From: Pyrolobus sp964613695
Lineage (GTDB): Archaea; Thermoproteota; Thermoprotei_A; Sulfolobales; Pyrodictiaceae
DNA length: 12,183 bases
Reading direction: 5' to 3'
Assembly (NCBI GenBank): GCA_964613695.1
Contig: CAZTIR010000040.1
Span: 1-12,183 of the forward strand
Each line of letters starts with the position of its first letter. Positions within the stretch are counted from its first letter, which is position 1. Position numbers and translations under genes: made by a program. Positions 6,717-12,183 of the stretch are shown here, one piece after another. The notes beneath the pieces are model-generated. The model was not told the DNA's origin. It was given only the letters and a program-made list of their open reading frames with translations, and made no database searches.

Positions 6717-7874
6717 GTGCCGCGCGTAATAGGCATCGATCCCGGCACCATGAGCATGGACCTCCTGGGCCTAGATGACGAGACCCTGAGGATCTTCCTT
6801 GACGAGAGCATACCACGCGACGAGGTGACGCGCAACCCGCGCACCGTCGTGGAGCGTGTGGCGCGGGCCGTAGAGGAGGCTGGAGGCGTAGATGCTATAG
6901 TTGCTCCCAGCGGCTACGGTCTACCCCTCATGCGCGTGCAGGAGGCGAGCCTCGAGGATATAGCCGAGGCTACTTTCGTGACACGGGAGGATGTTGAGAG
7001 GCGTTTAAGGATAATCGGGTTACGTGAGGTTATGAAGGCGTTCCGAGAGTCTAGCCTACCAGCCTGGTTCACGCCGGGGGTTATCCACCTGCCCACGGTA
7101 CCGGAATACAGGAAGGCTAACAGGATTGACATGGGGACAGCGGACAAGATATTCACCGTTGCTGCTGCGCTCGCCAACCTGTACGAGGAGGGGGTCGGGC
7201 CCGAGGGTGTTGACGCTATTGTGGTTGAGATAGGCTATGCTTACACGGCTGCAATGGCAGTGGAGAAGGGTAGGATTGTCGACGGCGTGGGCGGTACAAG
7301 CGGTTTCACGGGTTATCTTGGAATGGGGTTTATGGACGCCGAGCTCGCCTATGCTCTAGCCGCTGTGGAGCCAAGGTTCTCCAAGACCAGGCTCTTTGAG
7401 GGCGGGGCTGCATTCATAGCGGGTTTGCGCGACCCGCGTAACCTCGAGGATTTTGTCGAGAGGGGGTTGAGGGGCGAAGAGCCATACCATTCTGCGCTCG
7501 AGGCCCTCGTGGAGGGCATATTGAAGGACATAGCCGTAATGCTAGTCCCTGTCCCGAAGCCGCGCTGGATATTCCTGAGCGGCCGCTGGACGCGTATAGA
7601 ACAGTTCAGAGAGTATCTTGTTGATCGCGTGTTGGAATGGCTCCGCAGCTATGGTCTAGGAGTCGAGGTACGCGTTGTCAAGAGCCCCGGGCGTGTTACT
7701 AAAGCTGCGGCTTATGGGGCAGCGGTCATAGCCTCAGGCTTGGCGGGCGGCCGCTACAAGCCCATAGTAGAGAGGCTGGAGCTTCGCAACTCGAGCGGCT
7801 CCATATTTGACCACATACTCCTCTCTGGCGATATACGCGAGCGGTTGAGGAGGGAGTTTAGGAGGGTTGCATGA
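6717..7874 (+). CDS. DUF1464 family protein (predicted acid kinase of the ASKHA fold)
   Basis: Matches from memory the archaeal DUF1464 family, often labelled 'predicted butyrate kinase' without experimental proof. Seen: phosphate-1-type motif VIGIDPGTMSMDLLGLDD at the N-terminus, a second region VVEIGYAYTAAMAVEKG near residue 169 followed by Gly-rich GVGGTSGFTGYLGMGF, the strand WIFLSGRW at about 284-291 and the closing VTKAAAYGAAVIASGLAGG, which resemble the ATP-binding elements of acetate/sugar kinases. Length 385 is slightly above the usual 350 or so. GTG 6717 sits immediately after the stop of the glycosyltransferase, and GGTGGAG (6707-6713) inside that gene serves as ribosome-binding site. 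No substrate can be inferred. The label butyrate kinase should not be taken literally. Confidence 0.8.
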   Translation: MPRVIGIDPGTMSMDLLGLDDETLRIFLDESIPRDEVTRNPRTVVERVARAVEEAGGVDAIVAPSGYGLPLMRVQEASLEDIAEATFVTREDVERRLRIIGLREVMKAFRESSLPAWFTPGVIHLPTVPEYRKANRIDMGTADKIFTVAAALANLYEEGVGPEGVDAIVVEIGYAYTAAMAVEKGRIVDGVGGTSGFTGYLGMGFMDAELAYALAAVEPRFSKTRLFEGGAAFIAGLRDPRNLEDFVERGLRGEEPYHSALEALVEGILKDIAVMLVPVPKPRWIFLSGRWTRIEQFREYLVDRVLEWLRSYGLGVEVRVVKSPGRVTKAAAYGAAVIASGLAGGRYKPIVERLELRNSSGSIFDHILLSGDIRERLRREFRRVA

Positions 7875-8590
7875 GGAGGGGCATAGACTGTATCCCGCTG
7901 GGCGAGGGTGACGCGAAAAACCTTCTATGCTATCCTCGCGTCATTGAGCCGTACTGCTCCCGCCTCCTACGCGCGCTCAGAGAGGCTGGTGTAGAAGAGG
8001 CCTGTAGCTATGGGCCGCATAGACTCCCAAGCGGCTACTCCATCCTCGGCAGCGGCTGGGCTGGCAACGTCGTGGCTCTCGTATGGCGTGGCAAGCTCGT
8101 GGCCGGTAAGCTGTTGAAACCGGGCTCTAGGAGACCTAGTATGCTTCGAGAAGCGCTCCTTGCTGTAGTAGCCGGGCTCTATGGCATAGGCCCTGAGGTT
8201 TACCAGATGAGCCGCTGGTTCATACTAATGCGGTTAATTGATGGGCCGAGACTCGGCGAGTATAAGGCAAGCGAGCCTTGGAGACTCTGGCTCGTCCTCC
8301 GCAGGCTCATCTACAAGGCTTATCTCCTAGATAGGCTCGGGATAGATCATGGGGAGCTTGTACGCCCCGAGGGCCAGGTCCTCGTCGAGAAGGATGAACC
8401 ATACATAATCGACTATGACTCCGCGTCTATCGAGCGCAAGCCAAGAAACCTAACCAGGTTGTTGACGGGGCTGTGGAGGCTAGGCCTCATTAAACGCTCT
8501 CCTTTAGAGTTACGCGACCTCCTCCGCTCCTATCGCTATAAGCCTAGCCTTGAACTACTAAACTCGATACTAAAGGCGCTGCACCTCTAA
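7871..8590 (+). CDS. Atypical small protein-kinase-like protein (COG2112-like)
   Basis: A 239-residue single-domain protein with minimal eukaryotic-type kinase features. Seen: Gly-rich loop LGSGWAGNVV (about 59-68), VAGK with the ATP lysine (Lys80), REA with a helix-C-type Glu (94), a hinge-like FILMRLIDGP (about 117-126), catalytic-loop equivalent IDHGEL (about 158-163) and metal-site equivalent YIIDYDSASI (Asp181, Asp183). Compared with RIO/Bud32 kinases the loop Asp is replaced by Glu (HGEL rather than HGDL). From memory this resembles archaeal proteins annotated 'predicted Ser/Thr protein kinase'. Whether it phosphorylates protein, a small molecule or nothing is open. ATG 7871 overlaps the preceding stop by 4 bases (ATGA), so translation is probably coupled to the DUF1464 gene. 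Confidence 0.72.
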   Translation: MRRGIDCIPLGEGDAKNLLCYPRVIEPYCSRLLRALREAGVEEACSYGPHRLPSGYSILGSGWAGNVVALVWRGKLVAGKLLKPGSRRPSMLREALLAVVAGLYGIGPEVYQMSRWFILMRLIDGPRLGEYKASEPWRLWLVLRRLIYKAYLLDRLGIDHGELVRPEGQVLVEKDEPYIIDYDSASIERKPRNLTRLLTGLWRLGLIKRSPLELRDLLRSYRYKPSLELLNSILKALHL

Positions 8591-8597
8591 GCAAAAT

Positions 8598-8614
8598 AGT
8601 TAGGGTTTCTAACT
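8598..8614 (+). terminator. Inverted repeat just after the kinase-like gene (terminator or operator)
   Basis: AGTTAG, loop GGTTT, CTAACT: a perfect 6-bp inverted repeat starting 8 bases after the stop codon. The position suggests the end of the upstream transcript, but the only T-run after it is a weak GGTTTAGGGTTT. Equally it may be a protein-binding dyad upstream of the peroxiredoxin promoter. Confidence 0.35.
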
Positions 8615-8630
8615 GTCTGGTTTAGGGTTT
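8600..8630 (+). repeat. Direct repeat TTAGGGTTT, 22-bp spacing
   Basis: TTAGGGTTT occurs at 8600-8608 and 8622-8630. The 22-bp spacing is about two turns of B-DNA, so both copies would face the same side. They lie about 40-70 bases upstream of the peroxiredoxin TATA box, where an activator could bind. The first copy overlaps the inverted repeat at 8598-8614. Confidence 0.45.
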
Positions 8631-8663
8631 GGGTATAATCGTTTCGAGCTACGTGCGTAAGCG

Positions 8664-8680
8664 AAAACCTCTTATAAAAG
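8664..8680 (+). promoter_or_regulatory. Peroxiredoxin promoter (BRE plus TATA box)
   Basis: GAAAACCTCTTATAAAAG: a purine-rich BRE-like stretch followed by CTTATAAAAG (8671-8680), the most canonical archaeal TATA box in the window. Start of transcription is expected near 8700, giving a leader of about 18 bases that contains the ribosome-binding site GAGGTG (8705-8710) ahead of ATG 8719. Confidence 0.7.
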
Positions 8681-8718
8681 CGGTGCCAGCATAGCCGACA
8701 TGAAGAGGTGTGAGGAGC

Positions 8719-9429
8719 ATGCCCATCCAGATCCCCTCGATCGGCGAGAAGTTCCCAGAGATGGAGGTAATGACCCACAAGGGCAAGATCAAGCTGCCAG
8801 ACTACTACGTGCAGCAGGGTAAGTGGTTCGTGCTGTTCACGCACCCAGCCGACTTCACGCCAGTGTGTACCACGGAGTTCGTAGCATTCGCTAAGAGGTA
8901 CGAGGACTTCAAGAAGCTCAACACCGAGCTAATCGGCCTCAGCGTTGACAGCACGTTCAGCCACATCAAGTGGACCGAGTGGATTAAGGAGAAGCTGGGC
9001 GTCGAGATACCATTCCCCGTGATCGCCGACTCTACTGGCGAGGTAGCCAAGAAGCTAGGTCTAATACACCCAGCCCACGCGCCCGACGTCACGGTGCGCG
9101 CAGTCTTCATCGTCGACAATCGTGGTGTGATAAGGGCTATCCTCTACTACCCGACCGAGGCCGGCCGCAACATTGACGAGATACTCAGGCTAGTGCATAT
9201 ACTACAGATTAGCGACAAGTATGGCCGCGCCATACCAGCCAACTGGCCGAACAACGAGCTAATCGGCGACAACCTGATAGTCCCGCCTGCCGCTACCGAG
9301 CAGGAGGCCCAGGAGAGGCTCAAGCAGTACAAGTGCTACGACTGGTGGTTCTGCTACGAGGACAAGGCTACTGCCGAGGAGAAGGAGTTCGCGAGGAAGG
9401 TCCTACGCCGCGTCGCCAAGTGCGAGTAA
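8719..9429 (+). CDS. Peroxiredoxin (archaeal Prx6-type thioredoxin peroxidase)
   Basis: Reduces hydrogen peroxide and alkyl hydroperoxides with thiols; a cytosolic ring-forming (decameric in Aeropyrum pernix) enzyme. Seen: PSIGEKFPEMEV opening, the active site HPADFTPVCTTEF with peroxidatic Cys50, the TVRAVFIVD strand, WPNNELIGDNLIVPP and the C-terminal pair in KCYDWWFCYED (Cys206, Cys212), as in the Aeropyrum enzyme (Cys50, Cys207, Cys213). A further Cys235 sits next to the last residue. ATG 8719 gives 236 residues, matches the family N-terminus and follows GAGGTG (8705-8710); the in-frame GTG 8710 would overlap that site. It has its own promoter and T-run terminator, so it is probably monocistronic. 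It uses Ile ATC more than ATA (about 10 versus 7), unlike its neighbours, which fits strong expression. Confidence 0.96.
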   Translation: MPIQIPSIGEKFPEMEVMTHKGKIKLPDYYVQQGKWFVLFTHPADFTPVCTTEFVAFAKRYEDFKKLNTELIGLSVDSTFSHIKWTEWIKEKLGVEIPFPVIADSTGEVAKKLGLIHPAHAPDVTVRAVFIVDNRGVIRAILYYPTEAGRNIDEILRLVHILQISDKYGRAIPANWPNNELIGDNLIVPPAATEQEAQERLKQYKCYDWWFCYEDKATAEEKEFARKVLRRVAKCE

Positions 9430-9440
9430 CCAACCCAACC

Positions 9441-9448
9441 CTCTTTTT
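9441..9448 (+). terminator. T-run terminator of the peroxiredoxin gene
   Basis: CTCTTTTT 12 bases after the stop codon, followed by a pyrimidine-rich stretch to about 9482 with further runs (CTTCTT, CGTTTTC). Archaeal RNA polymerase terminates at such T-runs without needing a hairpin. Confidence 0.6.
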
Positions 9449-9532
9449 AGAAGCCTTCTTCCCCCACTCTCGTTTTCTCCACTCACTCATCGAGCGGAGT
9501 CCCGCCTCTCTTAGCGTTGCAGGTACCCGGAT

Positions 9533-9552
9533 CTCGGCTTCTCCGAGGTTTT
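9533..9552 (+). terminator. Hairpin plus T-run before the radical SAM gene
   Basis: CTCGG, loop CTTCT, CCGAG (9533-9547), extendable by a G-T and an A-T pair, then GTTTT. This has the form of an intrinsic terminator and could stop read-through from the peroxiredoxin gene. It lies about 47 bases ahead of the next start, so a regulatory dyad is an alternative. The adjoining TTTCGAAA (9550-9557) is a perfect 8-bp palindrome. Confidence 0.35.
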
Positions 9553-9560
9553 CGAAATTA
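9551..9560 (+). promoter_or_regulatory. Possible promoter of the radical SAM gene
   Basis: TTCGAAATTA is the only AT-rich, TATA-like element in the second half of the 169-base gap. It would place transcription start near 9580-9585, a few bases before the candidate start codons at 9590 and 9599. Weak match to the consensus. Confidence 0.3.
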
Positions 9561-9598
9561 GCCGGGTTATGTGAGCAAATGTACCGGGTTTGTGGAGA

Positions 9599-11311
9599 GT
9601 GAGGCCGAGTAGGGTGCTGATACTCGACGGGTATACCGACGAGCCTGCCGGTCTTGGCGTGCCGCCCTATATTGACGTGTACCCGCGTTATATTGCAGGT
9701 GCTGTGTGGAGCGTGGATAAGGGTATACGAGTCGACTATGTGACTGTTGACGAGGTCCGTAGAGACCTCCATAAGAGCCTAGCCCGTATGAACGAGTACG
9801 ACGTTGTCATCGTCATCGCTGGTGTTGTGGTGCCCGGGAAGTATCTCGGGGGCGAGCCTATCAGGCTAGAGGAGTTGAGGTCGTGGTTCCGCGTCGTCGA
9901 TAAGCCGCTGAAGATACTCGTGGGTCCTGCCGCGCGTTTCGGCATCAGCAGCGGCGAGGGCGGTAGGATTGCGAGCCTGCCTAAGGAGGTCCAGGAGGTG
10001 TTTGACGTTCTAGTCCGCGGCGATCCAGAGGTATACGTCTATAGGATGCTCTCCGAGGGCTTTGAGAAGGCTAGCCCGTACGAGGTTAGGAGCGACTACA
10101 GCCTAGTCGACAAGTTCGCTGTCCTAGGCGCTCGTATAGTCGAGCAGCACCCAAACCTAGGCTATAATCTCATAGCCGAGATCGAGACCTTCCGCGGCTG
10201 TCCGCGTAGCATTGTAGGCGGGTGTAGTTTCTGCATCGAGCCCGCGTATGGTATGCCTGTCCAACGCAGACCAGAGGCTATCGTGAGGGAGGTGGAAGCT
10301 CTCTACAAGTTTGGCGTGCGCGCCTTCCGGCTCGGCAGGCAGCCTGACATACTCGTCTATGGTAGCCCAGAGCTCGCGGAGAAAGAGTGGCCTCGGCCAA
10401 ACCCCGAGGCTCTCCGCAAACTCCTGCATGGCATACGCTCGGTGGCACCCAACCTAGAGACATTGCATATAGACAATGTGAACCCGGGCACCATAGTCCA
10501 TCATCCGCGGGAGGCCCGCGAGGCTCTAAAGGTTATCATAGAGTACCATACGCCCGGCGACGTGGCGGCAATGGGTGTGGAGACGGCGGATCCCCGCGTG
10601 GTTAAACTAAACAACCTAGGAGTGTACCCCGAGGAGGCGTTTGAGGCGATAAGGGTTGTTAACGAGCTTGGCTCCCGCCGCGGCTATAACGGGCTGCCGG
10701 AGCTGCTCCCCGGCATAAACTTCGTGCTCGGTCTTCGCGGGGAGACCCGCGAGACCTACCGTCTCAACCTAGAGTTCGTCAAGAAGGTTTACGAGGCCGG
10801 CCTCATGGTTAGAAGGATCAACGTGAGGCAGGTGCTGATACTCCCGGGGACGAGAATGTGGTTCTATGGCGACGAGTGGCTGAGGAAGCATAAGCACCTT
10901 GCGCGATGGTTTAGAAGAGAGGTTATGAACTACTCTAGGCTCTTCCTGAGACGCGTGGTCCCCAGAGGCACTGTCATGAAGAGACTATATATTGAGAGGT
11001 ATGAGCCCTCCCTAGGCGTAACGTTCGCAAGACAGACGGGGAGCTATCCACTAGTCGCGGAGCTGCCATGCCGCATAGAGGAGAAGCGCGTAATAGACGT
11101 CGTGGTTTACGATCATGGAGCCAGGAGTGTTAGAGCACTACCACTCCCCCTAGACCCCAATAACGCCCCTCTAAGCCTCGTGAGGGCTGCGCTCGGGGAG
11201 AAGATTGCAATGAAGATAGCCTCGCTTAGACCCGTCAAGAGCGGTGATGTGCTCGAGAAGCATGGGCTTAGCAACTACTTCTCCCTACAAGGCTTCAAGT
11301 GCTTATTGTAA
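9599..11311 (+). CDS. Radical SAM protein with C-terminal helix-hairpin-helix (COG1031-like)
   Basis: Conserved archaeal Fe-S protein of unknown reaction. Seen: an N-terminal Rossmann-like domain (VLILDGYTDEPAGLGVPPY, later YDVVIVIAGVVVPGKYL and KILVGPAARFG); a cluster motif FRGCPRSIVGGCSFCIEP with Cys201, Cys209, Cys212, i.e. C-x7-C-x2-C rather than the usual C-x3-C-x2-C; radical SAM barrel segments (FGVRAFRLGRQPDI, LETLHIDNVNPG, DVAAMGVETADPRVVKLNN, GINFVLGLRGET); a TRAM-like RQTGSYPLVAELP; and the C-terminal helix-hairpin-helix LVRAALGEKIAMKIASLRP. About 570 residues, normal for the group. GTG 9599 is preferred; TTG 9590 and GTG 9614 are alternatives. The helix-hairpin-helix suggests contact with nucleic acid, which is inference. 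Its stop overlaps the end of the opposing gene by 9 bases. Confidence 0.85.
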   Translation: MRPSRVLILDGYTDEPAGLGVPPYIDVYPRYIAGAVWSVDKGIRVDYVTVDEVRRDLHKSLARMNEYDVVIVIAGVVVPGKYLGGEPIRLEELRSWFRVVDKPLKILVGPAARFGISSGEGGRIASLPKEVQEVFDVLVRGDPEVYVYRMLSEGFEKASPYEVRSDYSLVDKFAVLGARIVEQHPNLGYNLIAEIETFRGCPRSIVGGCSFCIEPAYGMPVQRRPEAIVREVEALYKFGVRAFRLGRQPDILVYGSPELAEKEWPRPNPEALRKLLHGIRSVAPNLETLHIDNVNPGTIVHHPREAREALKVIIEYHTPGDVAAMGVETADPRVVKLNNLGVYPEEAFEAIRVVNELGSRRGYNGLPELLPGINFVLGLRGETRETYRLNLEFVKKVYEAGLMVRRINVRQVLILPGTRMWFYGDEWLRKHKHLARWFRREVMNYSRLFLRRVVPRGTVMKRLYIERYEPSLGVTFARQTGSYPLVAELPCRIEEKRVIDVVVYDHGARSVRALPLPLDPNNAPLSLVRAALGEKIAMKIASLRPVKSGDVLEKHGLSNYFSLQGFKCLL

Positions 11312-12183
11312 AACTCCCAGGAGCCACTCTTCTCCAATCCTCCCCTCCCGTAGAGCACTCAACAACCTGCCCAGCCTCCTCTCATGCAGCCTCAACGCCT
11401 TGGCAACGGGGTTGGGGTAGTGGTTGACTAGGGGTCCGCAGACGTATGCATCGCTAAGGCTTCTAGCATACTCGCACAGCTCGCCAATACCCGGCCACGA
11501 GCCTCTCTCGCGTCGATAGGCTAGAGCCTCTAGTAGAGTTGGTCTCAGGAGAATATAGTCAAGGTGCTGTGACGCGTGGCAACAGTCGCCTGGCAGCTTA
11601 TGCGCGAGCAGACCCTCCTTGCAGGCGGTATACCTGGCAGAGAGCCCCTCGGCTATCGAGTAGAGCCTCTTGTGAACCTCCAGCCTCCAGCGGCGGGGCG
11701 GGTGTATGAGACCCTCTCTACCAGGCGCCCGGTGGAGCTCGTACGGCTCCCAGCCGTTATAATCGAGGCCTAGGAGCTTCTCCAGCACTATAGCTTCTCG
11801 GCGAGAGAGGCGTATAGACTCTCCGATGAAGCTCTTCACACCAATGGAGGCGAGCTCTGTCAACAGCCTCTCGTGTACACGCTCTAGGCCTGGTATAAGG
11901 GGCTGTAGCCTAACCACGACCGGTATGCCTTCCCTCAAGAGCCCTCTTATAGCTGTGAGTCGGGTGGAGGCACTCTCGGCTCCAGGCTCGAGGAGGAGGG
12001 AGTGGTAGTCATCGAGAGACAAACTGACCTGGATCAAGGCTAGTCTCCTGTCGCTCAACTCGCCTACAAGGCTCCTCCAGGGCTCGGCTAGTAGCCTGGA
12101 GGGTAGCTTAGTGTTGATCACTAGTGGTATACCCTGGCGGAGGGCAACCTGGGCAAAGCGGTACGCGAATAGTAGCCTTGGCT
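11303..12183 (-). CDS. Radical SAM protein, spore photoproduct lyase-like (5' end outside the window)
   Basis: The frame is open on the minus strand from the window edge to TAA (11305-11303), 292 residues visible; a GTG at 12121 is internal, because PRLLFAYRFAQVALRQG and then IPLVINTK precede and include it. Seen: the INTKLPSRLL strand, LALIQVSLSLDDYHSLLLEP, GAESASTRLTAIRGL and GIPVVVRLQPLIPG, the characteristic second half of the radical SAM barrel in the SPL/COG1533 group, where EPGAxS...RL precedes PLIPG. The Cys-x3-Cys-x2-Cys motif should lie off the right edge. The C-terminal part carries five cysteines, including LPGDCCHAS, which may hold another cluster. Substrate unknown; the family includes DNA photoproduct repair and unassigned enzymes. 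Confidence 0.8.
   Translation of the reverse strand, partial: PRLLFAYRFAQVALRQGIPLVINTKLPSRLLAEPWRSLVGELSDRRLALIQVSLSLDDYHSLLLEPGAESASTRLTAIRGLLREGIPVVVRLQPLIPGLERVHERLLTELASIGVKSFIGESIRLSRREAIVLEKLLGLDYNGWEPYELHRAPGREGLIHPPRRWRLEVHKRLYSIAEGLSARYTACKEGLLAHKLPGDCCHASQHLDYILLRPTLLEALAYRRERGSWPGIGELCEYARSLSDAYVCGPLVNHYPNPVAKALRLHERRLGRLLSALREGRIGEEWLLGVLQ

Noticed and set aside
8700..8822. Short ORF from ATG 8700 at the expected transcription start of the peroxiredoxin gene
   Set aside because: About 40 codons, out of frame with and almost wholly inside the peroxiredoxin gene, and without its own ribosome-binding site. Most likely chance.
9531..9570. Possible tRNA T-arm (GGTTTTCGAAATTA)
   Set aside because: The stem around the TTCGAAA loop does not pair, and no acceptor, D or anticodon arms can be found around it.
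9333..9602. 89-codon + strand ORF across the intergenic gap
   Set aside because: It starts inside the peroxiredoxin gene in another frame and runs through the T-run terminator. The translation has no domain character.
9368..9772. 134-codon minus-strand ORF across the peroxiredoxin end and the radical SAM start
   Set aside because: It is antisense to two convincing genes, its translation is low-complexity Arg/Ser/His-rich, and no promoter is seen.
10157..10463. Two overlapping minus-strand ORFs inside the radical SAM gene
   Set aside because: They are opposite conserved Fe-S and barrel motifs and have no start signals. They are a by-product of high G+C.
1..12183. CRISPR array, insertion sequence, prophage or toxin-antitoxin module
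   Set aside because: No regular spacer-repeat pattern, no transposase or integrase, no terminal repeats, and the genes are long, conserved-type and evenly packed.

Overview
The window looks like chromosomal DNA from a hyperthermophilic crenarchaeon. I would guess Desulfurococcales, and a Pyrodictium/Hyperthermus-like organism fits. Evidence: GTG and TTG starts, Arg mostly AGG/AGA/CGC, Ile mostly ATA, Leu often CTA, GGTG/GAGGTG ribosome-binding sites, archaeal TATA boxes, and archaeal protein types (PurP, Aeropyrum-type peroxiredoxin, DUF1464, a helix-hairpin-helix radical SAM protein). The taxon is inferred from memory of these families, not from a search.

Layout, left to right. (1) The 3' end of an unrecognised + strand gene (1-293). 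(2) A probable transcription unit with an Lrp/AsnC-type regulator, the folate-independent purine enzyme PurP, and a 989-residue secreted, membrane-anchored surface protein with a Thr-rich basic stalk. (3) A second + strand group starting with pyrE, then, after a 96-base gap, three tightly coupled genes: a GT-B glycosyltransferase, a DUF1464 ASKHA-fold protein and a small atypical protein-kinase-like protein. Stop and start abut at 6714-6719 and overlap by 4 bases at 7871-7874. (4) A monocistronic peroxiredoxin gene with the clearest promoter in the window and a T-run terminator. (5) A radical SAM protein with a C-terminal helix-hairpin-helix, whose 3' end overlaps by 9 bases the convergent 3' end of a spore-photoproduct-lyase-like radical SAM gene. 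That last gene runs off the right edge.

Functionally, the window mixes housekeeping nucleotide synthesis (purP, pyrE), cell-surface biology (the stalked glycoprotein candidate and a glycosyltransferase), oxidant defence (peroxiredoxin) and several conserved but unassigned archaeal enzymes. There are no CRISPR arrays, insertion sequences, tRNA or rRNA genes. Nothing here is a proven new system. The best leads are the translationally coupled glycosyltransferase/DUF1464/kinase-like trio, the Thr-rich tail without acidic residues on the surface protein, and the dyads and direct repeats in the short intergenic regions. All stretches without a gene are shorter than 200 bases and are described below.
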